The notes beneath the pieces were generated by a model. It was not told the origin of the DNA and searched no databases. It saw only the letters and a list, made by a program, of their open reading frames with translations. This document shows, in pieces, positions 1 through 7,336 of a stretch of DNA of 53,915 nt; position 1 is the first letter of the stretch; each line of letters begins with the position of its first letter. The translations under genes were made by a program, and so were the position numbers. Where the stretch lies: contig NZ_APLF01000016.1 in NCBI RefSeq assembly GCF_000355905.1, positions 1 through 53,915 of the forward strand, read 5' to 3'. The DNA is from Psychroflexus gondwanensis ACAM 44. GTDB lineage: Bacteria > Bacteroidota > Bacteroidia > Flavobacteriales > Flavobacteriaceae.

Positions 1-1
1 G

Positions 2-1255
2 ACAGCACTGAAGGATAAAGATTTGTATAATATCCAGACAAAGAATAAAAACTACTTTTTTGAATTGCTTGAAAACTTCAACAATAAAGAATATGTAGAC
101 ACAGGAAACTCAAATATTTCTATTGAACATATATTCCCTCAAAACCCTAATCCAGAATGGTCGGAACAGTTAAACAATGAAGAGTTTTTCATGTTTAAAG
201 AAAGACACTTAAACACAATTACAAACTTGACTTTGTCTGGTAATAATGCCGCTTTAAGCAATAGGACTTTTAGTGCTAAAAAGAGTATGAATAAGAATGA
301 AGGTGAACAGGGTTACCAATTTAGTCGGCTGTGGTTAAACTCATTTTTAAACTCGATAGATGAGTGGACCATCGAAAATTATGAAAAGCGATTTGAGCTT
401 ATTTATAACCGCTTCTTAAAAATCTGGGAATATCCAGATATAGAGCTTCAAGAAGACGAAACAGCATCAGAGATAAATATATTTGAAGCAGAGAGTCCAA
501 CTAGTAAAAAGTTAGAATATTTTATTTTTGAAGACACCAAATACGAAGAAACAGCTGTTTCAATGATGTATTTTTATGTAGTTAAAGCTTTATTTCAAAA
601 AAATCCAAAGTTGCTAATTGAGAACCAAGACATTCTTAAAATGACTAAGAATGAGGAAGATTTTAGGTCTCCCAACGAAATTGCAAACGGTTATTTTATA
701 GAGTTTAATATTGACAGTAAATCAAAATTCAATTACCTAAAGAAGTTACTTAGCCTTTATGACTTAGAGGATGAACTTGTAATAAAATATGACGATAATA
801 ATGTTACATCTTATAAGGGCAATAGGCATGTTGTTCGACAAAAATTTTGGAAAGGGATTTTAGGTAAATTAGAAAACACTCCTCTTTTTGAAAACGTAAA
901 TCCATCTAAAGACCATTGGTTAAGTACTGGAGCTGGAACTGCTGGTGTTTCTTTTACTATGGTCATTTCTAAAAACTACGCAAGAATTGAGCTTACGATA
1001 AGCTCATACAGTAAAGAGCAAAACAAGCGATATTTCAAAAAACTACTGAGTCATAAAACAGAAATTGAAGGTCAGTTTGGTAAAGAATTAGAATGGGAAG
1101 AATTACCCGATAAAAAAATGAGCAGAATCAAAATCGAAATTGACCAAGTCAATGTTTTTGATGAAGATACATGGGATGAAATGGATAGGTTTTTTATTGA
1201 GAATCTACCTAAGTTTGAAAAGGCTTTTAAGCCTTACATAAGTCAACTAAAATAA
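2..1255 (+). CDS. GmrSD-like restriction protein, C-terminal part (DUF1524 + DUF4268), 5' partial
   Basis: The frame is open to the left edge, so this is the 3' part of a longer gene; the first seven codons seen lie before the TTG at 23. Around residue 36 (counting from 23) is HIFPQNP, the His-x-x-Pro core of DUF1524, the HNH-like nuclease half of GmrSD-type modification-dependent (type IV) restriction enzymes. The last 120 or so residues, with WLSTGAG and a basic KRYFKKLL segment, resemble DUF4268, often attached to DUF262/DUF1524 proteins. The missing N-terminus should hold the DUF262 NTPase/ParB-like domain. By family it would cut modified phage DNA. A decayed copy of its 3' segment lies at 2253-2316. 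Whether the upstream half is intact cannot be seen. Confidence 0.75.
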   Translation, partial: TALKDKDLYNIQTKNKNYFFELLENFNNKEYVDTGNSNISIEHIFPQNPNPEWSEQLNNEEFFMFKERHLNTITNLTLSGNNAALSNRTFSAKKSMNKNEGEQGYQFSRLWLNSFLNSIDEWTIENYEKRFELIYNRFLKIWEYPDIELQEDETASEINIFEAESPTSKKLEYFIFEDTKYEETAVSMMYFYVVKALFQKNPKLLIENQDILKMTKNEEDFRSPNEIANGYFIEFNIDSKSKFNYLKKLLSLYDLEDELVIKYDDNNVTSYKGNRHVVRQKFWKGILGKLENTPLFENVNPSKDHWLSTGAGTAGVSFTMVISKNYARIELTISSYSKEQNKRYFKKLLSHKTEIEGQFGKELEWEELPDKKMSRIKIEIDQVNVFDEDTWDEMDRFFIENLPKFEKAFKPYISQLK

Positions 1256-1366
1256 TTTAATCCATAAGGTATAAACGAATTAAAAGCTTTGATAAGAAAC
1301 AACCTCTTATTTAGTTTGCGCTTGTCAAATTGAGTATTAAATAATAAAAAAGCTCGTGTTCGAATT

Positions 1367-2140
1367 TTGATAAAATGGAGAAAATATATAGTGGAGAGTT
1401 ATGTCCATAATCTGAAACTGAAACTACTAGATAAACCCTATGATCATGGCTTTATAAAAAACTTCAATTTTAACGAAGAAGAACAGGCCTATTTAAATTC
1501 CCTTTTTAATCTTAATCAATTTCTGGATACGGACACCCCTTTAATTCATCTTATTAGTAAAGGTCATATAGAATTGGTTTCTCATCTTTTAAATTTTAGT
1601 AAAATAAGAGTAGATGTAAATGAAGTAAAGCTTAATCAAACTTTGTTTGTTTGCTTCACTACTCATTTTTTAAACCTACCCTTAGAAGAGCTTAGTAGAA
1701 ACTATTTAGATTATCAAAACGAAATTTCACATCTTTTCATAAACGGTTACCAAGTAAAAGAGGATGATTTTAAATTTATAAAGCAATTTAAAGCCCGAAA
1801 GGATTCTAGACAATTACAATACATAATGTTTGCTTCCTACACATTAAAGTTAGCTAAGCCTCGTTTAATATACGTCCTGATGGATCATATTAGATTATTC
1901 ACAAGTCTAACCTGCATTAAAACTGGAAAACACATTGGCTTTTATAAAACTATCGAGAAACAGGTTATAGAATCAACTCAAAATAGCAGTGCTTTTCAAA
2001 ATGAAATCATCAACTATATCTCAAAGAATAGAAAAACAGAATTTAAAGCAATTGAGAATAAGCTTTTGGAGATGAGGAGAAACAAATATGAGGTAATTGA
2101 GGACCCCCAATTAAGGGAAGTACTAAATAGGCTGATATAA
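1367..2140 (+). CDS. Hypothetical protein, single ankyrin-like segment
   Basis: About 257 residues, 111 bp downstream of the restriction gene on the same strand. I do not recognise the family. Residues roughly 57-75 (TPLIHLISKGHIELVSHLLN) look like one ankyrin repeat, with a helix-rich, Lys/Glu-rich remainder. No signal peptide or membrane segment is obvious, so it is probably cytoplasmic. The start is uncertain: the frame opens at 1334 with no ATG upstream, leaving TTG at 1367 or GTG at 1391. The lack of an ATG may mean the true 5' end has been lost. Its position beside a restriction gene suggests an accessory or defence-island passenger, but nothing shows a function. Confidence 0.5.
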   Translation: MIKWRKYIVESYVHNLKLKLLDKPYDHGFIKNFNFNEEEQAYLNSLFNLNQFLDTDTPLIHLISKGHIELVSHLLNFSKIRVDVNEVKLNQTLFVCFTTHFLNLPLEELSRNYLDYQNEISHLFINGYQVKEDDFKFIKQFKARKDSRQLQYIMFASYTLKLAKPRLIYVLMDHIRLFTSLTCIKTGKHIGFYKTIEKQVIESTQNSSAFQNEIINYISKNRKTEFKAIENKLLEMRRNKYEVIEDPQLREVLNRLI

Positions 2141-2204
2141 ATAATCTTATCAGTTTATATTAAAAAATGAATAAAAGTAAATTTTAATTATAAGATCTTT
2201 CAAA

Positions 2205-2250
2205 GTGGCATCATTTGACCGAAACAGGTGGCACCATTACTCCGAAATAG
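2205..2250. repeat. Two tandem 23-bp repeats, probable IS21-type transposon end
   Basis: Two adjacent 23-mers (2205-2227 and 2228-2250) share 18 of 23 bases, both beginning GTGGCAYCATT and ending CCGAAAYAG. Tandem transposase-binding repeats of this type at the element tip are characteristic of IS21-family insertion sequences, and this wording resembles Bacteroidota members. No istA/istB genes are present, so it would be a solo relic. The assignment rests on memory of the motif and not on a search. Confidence 0.45.
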
Positions 2251-2252
2251 CC

Positions 2253-2316
2253 AACAAGCCGTATTTTAAAAATTACTGAGTCAAAAAAGATAAATTGAAG
2301 GTAAGTTTGGTAAAGC
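2253..2316 (+). pseudogene. Decayed duplicate of the DUF4268 segment
   Basis: This stretch aligns with 1022-1087 inside the first gene at roughly 80-85% identity with a one- or two-base gap, including the shared run ATTGAAGGTMAGTTTGGTAAAG. It is the only part of that gene recognisable here and has no open frame. It starts two bases after the IS21-like repeat, as if a second DUF4268-containing gene was interrupted by an insertion sequence and later eroded. Confidence 0.6.
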
Positions 2317-2491
2317 ATGTTTTTAATGTCAAGACTTTTAAGACTATAAAAAATTCACTAAGTTTATACTATAAATAAAATATGGATGACACAATTTGTT
2401 GTGTTATTCATAGGTTTTAAAACATTTGAGAGAAAATTTCGATTATTAGATTAATTCGAATTATCACGACACATAATTAAAATAAAACATT

Positions 2492-2623
2492 ATGGGAATT
2501 AAAAAAGGTCCAAAAAAAATTGCTAAGTCGACTGGAAAACCAGATAAACGCCAACGAGATAATAAGGATACGCCTGGAAATACTCCATCGCTAAAGCCAC
2601 ACAAGCATAAGAAAGGTGATTAA
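2492..2623 (+). CDS. Small highly basic protein (43 aa)
   Basis: ATG at 2492 opens 43 codons ending at TAA 2621-2623: MGIKKGPKKIAKSTGKPDKR at the start and KPHKHKKGD at the end. It is Lys-rich with almost no hydrophobic residues, so it is likely unstructured and nucleic-acid binding if made. The reading has no rare-looking stretches and an AT-rich leader, as is usual in this genome. I do not recognise the family; similar short Lys/Pro/Gly proteins occur in Bacteroidota as hypotheticals. It lies between two relics (a DUF4268 fragment and a GNAT pseudogene). Existence as a real gene is plausible but unproven. Confidence 0.4.
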   Translation: MGIKKGPKKIAKSTGKPDKRQRDNKDTPGNTPSLKPHKHKKGD

Positions 2624-2922
2624 TCAGAATGACTGAAAATATCTTAAAAAAATTGAAAATGAGATTAATTTCTATCTGCTGATTTTAATGAAAGCATAAA
2701 AAAACTGACTTGTTACACTTCTGAGATAAATGTTGTAAAGGTTGAATCTGAAGTTGAATAAAAACACAAACACAAACGTACTTGAAAATACAAGTATGGT
2801 AAGTACTTTATTGACCCAAATATTAAACACAATCTTATTTAAATTCGATTGGATATATATTTGCACATATAAAAAAGTAACAAAACCTAAAAATAATCCT
2901 GTAGCTCGCTAGTGCTTTTTTT
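2624..2922. other. Gene-free AT-rich gap
   Basis: I see no credible coding sequence or structured element here. A minus-strand open frame at 2672-2866 translates to a compositionally biased Phe/Val/Tyr-rich peptide and looks like chance in AT-rich DNA. The right part leads into the acetyltransferase relic, whose 5' half must have been lost in or before this gap. Confidence 0.5.
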
Positions 2923-3137
2923 AATCCAGACATTGGAATTTTGTTCACCAAAAGCAAATTTCGCGGAAACGGATTTGGTGCTTTAATGATGTCTTTTTGT
3001 TCAAAAATTCTTGTTGAAGAAAATGGAGAAGTATTCGTTACGACTGATAAAAAAAAGTTGCATCAAACATTGTCTGTGAAAAGATAGGATTTGAGCCATT
3101 TTTTAATTTCACATACACGGAAATAAATAATGGCTAA
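2923..3137 (+). pseudogene. GNAT acetyltransferase relic, truncated and frameshifted
   Basis: From 2923 one frame reads NPDIGILFTKSKFRGNGFGA and continues to VFVTTDKK; KFRGNGFGALM fits the acetyl-CoA pyrophosphate-binding loop (R/Q-x-x-G-x-G/A) of GNAT enzymes. At the A-run at 3051-3056 the frame is lost, but a neighbouring frame from 3060 continues ASNIVCEKIGFEPF and on to a stop at 3135-3137. ASNxVxEKIGFE is the typical GNAT C-terminal helix. So the gene has lost its N-terminal half and carries an indel in a homopolymer. If the frameshift is a sequencing error the gene would still be 5'-truncated. Confidence 0.7.
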
Positions 3138-3169
3138 CAAAGAACTGAGGTAAAAAACAACCCTTTTCT
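3136..3169. repeat. 34-bp repeat, copy 1 (downstream of the GNAT relic)
   Basis: Begins AACAAAGAACTGAGG and ends ACAACCCTTTTCT. It matches 4235-4268 at 32 of 34 bases. It overlaps the stop codon of the acetyltransferase relic and comes 24 bases before the next small ORF. Such a position, after the stop of one gene and before the next, is cassette-like, but I see no clear integron attC R-box pairs. Confidence 0.65.
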
Positions 3170-3193
3170 AATTAATTTATTAAATATAAAAAT

Positions 3194-3373
3194 ATGTATT
3201 TTCCGACGTTTACAGAGTTATTGTTAATCGGCTCAGGCTTAGGTATATTAGTTTTAATTTTAGCTTATACACAAGCAGATGCAAAAGACAAAGAATATAA
3301 ATCGAAAATTAAAAAATATTTTTTATTACTATTTATAACCTATCTTATCATTGGATATTTTAGATTAAGCTGA
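3194..3373 (+). CDS. Small two-helix membrane protein (59 aa)
   Basis: ATG at 3194 to TGA at 3371-3373 encodes 59 residues. Residues about 8-24 (LLLIGSGLGILVLILAY) and 41-55 (YFLLLFITYLIIGYF) are strongly hydrophobic and separated by a charged loop (QADAKDKEYKSKIKK). This gives a convincing two-transmembrane hairpin in which the positive loop would be cytoplasmic. The family is not recognised. The ORF stands alone between the two 34-bp repeats together with the 149-residue ORF. The coherent hydrophobic/charged pattern argues for a real gene. Confidence 0.5.
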   Translation: MYFPTFTELLLIGSGLGILVLILAYTQADAKDKEYKSKIKKYFLLLFITYLIIGYFRLS

Positions 3374-3765
3374 ATAAAATCAATATAAAAAAAGAATTTT
3401 ATAAAATTGAATAACAAGAAAACTAAACTTACACATAAGTGGAAACATTTTTTGAAAAACTAAGGAAAAAATGTAAAAGAGTTTTTAGAAATTATTGATA
3501 AATCAACAATAATCATCTTGTACCGTTCTCTAGTAAAATAGTAGAAATATCATCTAACTTTTGAAAAATTAAAGCTGTATTGTCGTTAAGTAAAGCTTGA
3601 TTTGTTACAAATTAGAAAAGCTTTGTGGAGTTTGCTTTCAAGCACGATTCTGTGATGGGCTTGGGGTAAAATTCTCCTTGTCAACCCGACTACAAAAATG
3701 TTGTAAAACATTAACCAAGTATCACGAAAAGAGAACACATTAAACTGAAATAATAAAAAACCACA
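3374..3765. other. Intergenic stretch, no confident feature
   Basis: No intact gene is visible. On the minus strand a short frame within about 3520-3615 reads ALLNDNTALIFQKLDDIST, which looks protein-like and may be the tail of an eroded gene, but it is too short to name. No hairpin or further copy of the local repeats was found. Confidence 0.35.
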
Positions 3766-4215
3766 ATGAACGATTTATCAAAAGAGGAAAAGAGAATTTT
3801 TTTTGTTGATTTTATAAGATTTATAAATGCTATTGAGTTTCCAAATGAAAATGATGACCAAAAACGAATACATCTTTTATCTCTTGAAGAAGAACAGGTT
3901 AAGAGAGTGACTTATTATTTACAAGACTATGAAGGAGAAGGATTTTCACTCATTATTGTGGAGGTTGACTCGGACACGGTTAATTTAAAAATATACGAAC
4001 CACATACGGATGACTTTTATGAAAAAGAAAATATAGTTGTAAGACATAATATATTAGAAAAATACAAAAATACAAATAAAGACAATACCTATTTATCAGT
4101 TGGTATGATGGAAATTATTGATAATAAGCCAACTGTTAGACCTAATGCTTTTTTGAAAATTCCTTTAAAGTCAATTTCATTTTACGAAAAAGAGGATACA
4201 GAGGATAAAGAGTAA
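3766..4215 (+). CDS. Hypothetical protein (149 aa)
   Basis: An intact acidic, soluble ORF of 149 residues with an ATG start. It has no signal peptide and alternates predicted strands and helices (for example FSLIIVEVDSDTVNLKIYEP). It resembles the many small unknown proteins carried in mobile regions; I recognise no family motif. The 34-bp repeat copy 2 begins 20 bases after the stop, and the tyrosine recombinase gene lies convergently 250 bases further on. It may be a cassette or island passenger such as an immunity or anti-phage protein, but that is only context. Confidence 0.55.
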   Translation: MNDLSKEEKRIFFVDFIRFINAIEFPNENDDQKRIHLLSLEEEQVKRVTYYLQDYEGEGFSLIIVEVDSDTVNLKIYEPHTDDFYEKENIVVRHNILEKYKNTNKDNTYLSVGMMEIIDNKPTVRPNAFLKIPLKSISFYEKEDTEDKE

Positions 4216-4234
4216 AATTATAAAAACATTTTAA

Positions 4235-4268
4235 AACAAAGAACTTAGGTAAAAAACAACTCTTTTCT
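4235..4268. repeat. 34-bp repeat, copy 2 (downstream of the 149-aa ORF)
   Basis: Matches 3136-3169 with two substitutions. The two copies bracket a 1.07-kb unit holding the 59-aa and 149-aa ORFs. The recombinase gene end is at 4466. Between the repeat and that gene no other feature is visible. Confidence 0.65.
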
Positions 4269-4465
4269 CCTTTAATTTGAAACACTTATGTTCAAGACTT
4301 GGAGATTCGCAAAACTGATTCTTTGAGCTTTTTTAATTGATTTTTCTCTATTTATTTAATCAACTTAAATACATAAATATCATCATAAAGTCTACTAGAT
4401 TTTGTGGTAGCAAAACAGTATTTAAGTAGCTTGGAGACAACTGCGATTAAGATTCCAAATATTAA

Positions 4466-5713
4466 TTAATAAAACTCTGCCATTAATGCAAGGTCTAAAT
4501 TTGATTTGCCAATATATTCGAGCAGTGCAGCTTCAGTAGTATGTCCTGTTACACTTTTAATATAAGCCGTTGATACTTTGCCATAATTATTACTAGCAAA
4601 TGAATATCGACCAATGTGTGTACCTATAAACTTATATTTAGGGTAGGTACCTTCAACGCCTCTTTGCCCTTTTTCAGTTTTCATCTTAATTTTACCAGTA
4701 ATCATTTCATCTATTTTGGCTCTTTTACCTAAGATTTTAAAATATTTATTCAGTTTTTGTTCTAATAGAACAGGTGGAAATTGGTCATCATATTTTTCTA
4801 AAATTTTGAGTTCTCTCTCATTAAGCACCACTGCAATTTTTGCATATACCTTCTTTTGACCAAGTTCTAAAATACGCTTGCCTTTAACATCTCTTATCAT
4901 AGAAATATTAAAACGAGAAAAATCTGAATAGCGTTGTCCTGTGCTACATGCAATCAACAACCAATCTCTAGCAATATCTAAAGTCTCATCTTTAAGATCT
5001 AAATCTTCAATATCGTTTTGCTCTTCTAAAGTCAAATAAAAACTTTGTGTTTTTTCCTTTCTATTTTTTATGGAGTTAAATTGAGTGTTAAGCTTATTAC
5101 CGTTTAATTCTGCATATTTACATACTGTCTTGGTGAATTTAAGCATCCTAGAGATAGTATTTATAGCATAGTTTTCATCATCAAAGAAACTTTCAAATTG
5201 TTTCTTGAATTTTAAATCAACGTTATTAACATATACTGGTGAAGTTTGAGAATCCAAAAACCTATTGATGTTATTTCTCATACTCTTTTGCTTCCTAAGT
5301 GTACTTTCCCTTATTTCGCCTTGCTTAAAATCAATGTAATTTTGAATCCAAGCATTTAATAATTTCGGATTTTCAAATGAATCCTGTTCATTTTCACTGT
5401 GTACTTCTTTGTAGTATGAACTTATCTGACTTTCCAACCATTTTTTATTAATATCGCCTGTAAAGCTTTGATGAAAATTATGAATTACATACTGGCTTAA
5501 ATCGTTAGTTGATTGATCAATTTTATTTTTTAATCGAAGCAGTTCAGCATCACGAAGACGCTTCCCTTTTGAGATTTTAATCCAGTTAGTCTTACTGATG
5601 AAAATTTTAGAATTTACTTCAATTACTTTAGGTGCACCGTCAGAAAAAAGGAATCTTAATTTTAAATTACTATTTTCTTTAGTTGATCTATAAAGGAAAT
5701 TAACAGTTGCCAT
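4466..5713 (-). CDS. Tyrosine recombinase / phage-type integrase
   Basis: 415 residues, the usual length for Bacteroidota mobile-element integrases with an N-terminal arm-binding segment, a SAM-like core-binding domain (about 110-205) and a catalytic domain (about 225-410). Catalytic residues are visible: Arg in STGQRYSDF, the His-x-x-Arg box in THIGRYSF, the second His in SVTGHTTEA and the tyrosine nucleophile in LLEYIG. It would cut and rejoin DNA by a 3'-phosphotyrosine intermediate, integrating or excising an element. The ATG at 5711-5713 starts directly with MATVNFLYR. No tRNA attachment site is visible on either side. It probably drove arrival of the small-gene region to its left. Confidence 0.9.
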   Translation of the reverse strand: MATVNFLYRSTKENSNLKLRFLFSDGAPKVIEVNSKIFISKTNWIKISKGKRLRDAELLRLKNKIDQSTNDLSQYVIHNFHQSFTGDINKKWLESQISSYYKEVHSENEQDSFENPKLLNAWIQNYIDFKQGEIRESTLRKQKSMRNNINRFLDSQTSPVYVNNVDLKFKKQFESFFDDENYAINTISRMLKFTKTVCKYAELNGNKLNTQFNSIKNRKEKTQSFYLTLEEQNDIEDLDLKDETLDIARDWLLIACSTGQRYSDFSRFNISMIRDVKGKRILELGQKKVYAKIAVVLNERELKILEKYDDQFPPVLLEQKLNKYFKILGKRAKIDEMITGKIKMKTEKGQRGVEGTYPKYKFIGTHIGRYSFASNNYGKVSTAYIKSVTGHTTEAALLEYIGKSNLDLALMAEFY

Positions 5714-5912
5714 GGGCTTTTTTGATTAGGTACAAAGCTTGAATATTTGTACGATTTTTGTACGATGAAATTAATCAATTGAAATTACATACAATCATAT
5801 GCATTGAAAATAAAATCAAATTCAAGTTTAAACTACTTATTTTCAGTGTATTATAAACTTTATTAAAAAATAATTACTTTGCATAGGATTGCATAAATAT
5901 TCACAACTTGGT

Positions 5913-6239
5913 CCAAGTGGGACCACACAGTGGAAAACCTTTGCGATAAGCAAGGGTTTTTTTGTGGAGCAAAGCGAAGCAAATCTTGGACGAGAAGTTT
6001 ACCCTGAGCCCCGATAATCATCGGGATCGAAGGGAGCCCCAAGTGGGACCACACAGCGGAAAACCTTTGCGATAAGCAAGGGTTTTTTTGTGGAGCAAAG
6101 CGAAGCAAATCTTGGACGAGTCCCGATAATAATCGGTATATCCTGAGTCCCGATAATCATCGGGATCGAAGGAACCCCCAAGGGGGACCACACAGTGGAA
6201 AACCTTTGCGATAAGCAAGGGTTTTTTTGTGGAGTAAAG
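5913..6239. repeat. Threefold 82-bp repeat array with hairpins
   Basis: Copies at 5913-5994 and 6039-6120 are nearly identical and both 82 bp; a third, truncated copy is 6178-6239. Each contains AAAACCTTTGC-GATAA-GCAAGGGTTTTTTT (5934-5963, 6060-6089, 6199-6228), a stem with one G-T pair followed by T7, which looks like a rightward intrinsic terminator. Between copies are small palindromes CCCGAT-AATC-ATCGGG (6010-6025, 6149-6164) and a shorter variant near 6122-6136. Open frames through the array (such as LRFAPQKNPCLSQRF) are repeat translations and not genes. I see no tRNA that the array would belong to. Confidence 0.85.
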
Positions 6240-6453
6240 TGTCCCGTCCTAAAAATGGTTGACCCTTTTTATCTCTTTTCTTGATTCAAAGTCAATAGCT
6301 TTTCTGTAATTTTTACATCCTCTTTTTTTAAAAAAAAAGTGGAGCAAAGGAATAATTTGACCTCGTTCCACTTAGTAGCTAAGCTCATGTGTTGGTGGTT
6401 TTTAGGTTAACATGTATCCATGATTCTGCAAGTGTCTAATTCATAAATTATAG

Positions 6454-7221
6454 TTACTGCTCTGTAAACCCGCCATCAACCACAAATTGACTTCCGTGCA
6501 CATACCTACTTTCGTCTGAAAAAAGAAATGTAACCATATCACTCACATCTTTTGGCTTTGCGTAGCGGCCCAAAGGAATCATTTTTACAAATTGATCTTT
6601 CACTTCATCCCCTTTTCCTGGATTTATTCCATCTTCAAGAGATCTCATCATCCGACTATCCACTACACCAGGATGTACAGTATTTACTCGTACTTTTCGA
6701 TCTCCTAATTCTTTAGCAGCAACACGCATAATTCCTATATTGGCATGCTTGGTAGTATTGTAAGCCACCATACCTGCCGTACCTGTTAAGCCTGCAACAG
6801 AGGATGTAATGACAATGCTCCCCCCATCTTCAATTTTTGGAATGACATATTTCATCCCCAGAAAAATACCCTTTATATTCACCGCAATCACTTTGTCAAA
6901 CACATCTACAGGATATTCATGAATAGGTTTTACAACCCCTTCAATTCCTGCATTATTAAAGAACAAATCAATTTTACCATACCGGTCAATTGCAGTTTTA
7001 ACGTATCTTTCTACATCTTCGGGATTTGTTACATCTGCAACGACGTAGGACATATCATAGTTGTTTTCTTTGGCCTCTTTTTCTTTTTCCTTAAGGCTAT
7101 CCTCATCTATGTCGACCAGCAAAACCTTAGCTCCTTCAATGACCAAGTTTTTTGCAGTTGTAAATCCTATTTCTCCTGATCCACCTGTTATAATAGCTAC
7201 CTTATTTTCTAATCTTTTCAT
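6454..7221 (-). CDS. SDR-family NAD(P)-dependent oxidoreductase
   Basis: 255 residues, standard for classical short-chain dehydrogenases. The cofactor motif TGGSGEIG is at residues 12-19, NNAG near 90, the catalytic Ser in ITSSVAGL and YNTTK (Tyr and Lys) near 155, and the C-terminal YVHGSQFVVDGG typical of the family. Asp after strand 2 (LLVDID) suggests NAD preference. The substrate cannot be told; closest in look to glucose-dehydrogenase or cyclopentanol-dehydrogenase types. It lies 115 bp downstream of katG on the same strand, so the two may be co-transcribed. Confidence 0.9.
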   Translation of the reverse strand: MKRLENKVAIITGGSGEIGFTTAKNLVIEGAKVLLVDIDEDSLKEKEKEAKENNYDMSYVVADVTNPEDVERYVKTAIDRYGKIDLFFNNAGIEGVVKPIHEYPVDVFDKVIAVNIKGIFLGMKYVIPKIEDGGSIVITSSVAGLTGTAGMVAYNTTKHANIGIMRVAAKELGDRKVRVNTVHPGVVDSRMMRSLEDGINPGKGDEVKDQFVKMIPLGRYAKPKDVSDMVTFLFSDESRYVHGSQFVVDGGFTEQ

Positions 7222-7336
7222 TTTGAATGTTTTTAATTGTTAAAAATCATTAGCTCCTGTCGATAATCTTGTGTCTAACTATTGTCTGAAGCTCGATTGA
7301 TAGCTATCATTTACATGGCTTTCTTTTTTAGATATT

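Noticed and set aside
2672-2866. Minus-strand 64-aa hydrophobic ORF
   Set aside because: Phe/Tyr/Asn bias expected of AT-rich noncoding DNA; no supporting context.
3136-4268. 34-bp repeats as true integron attC sites
   Set aside because: I could not find paired R' and R'' boxes or a long foldable stem, and the recombinase is not of IntI type; kept only as a cassette-like repeat.
5714-5912. tRNA-based attachment site next to the integrase
   Set aside because: No tRNA cloverleaf or T-loop sequence (GTTCRANYC type) was found near either end of the gene.
5863-6218. Open frames through the repeat array (LRFAPQKNPCLSQRF types)
   Set aside because: They are translations of the 82-bp repeat in several frames, contain the hairpins, and have no sign of protein selection.
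6240-6265. Possible IS3-type terminal repeat (TGTCCCGTCCTAAAAATGG)
   Set aside because: Resembles some insertion-sequence tips but there is no partner end or transposase; cannot be supported without a search.
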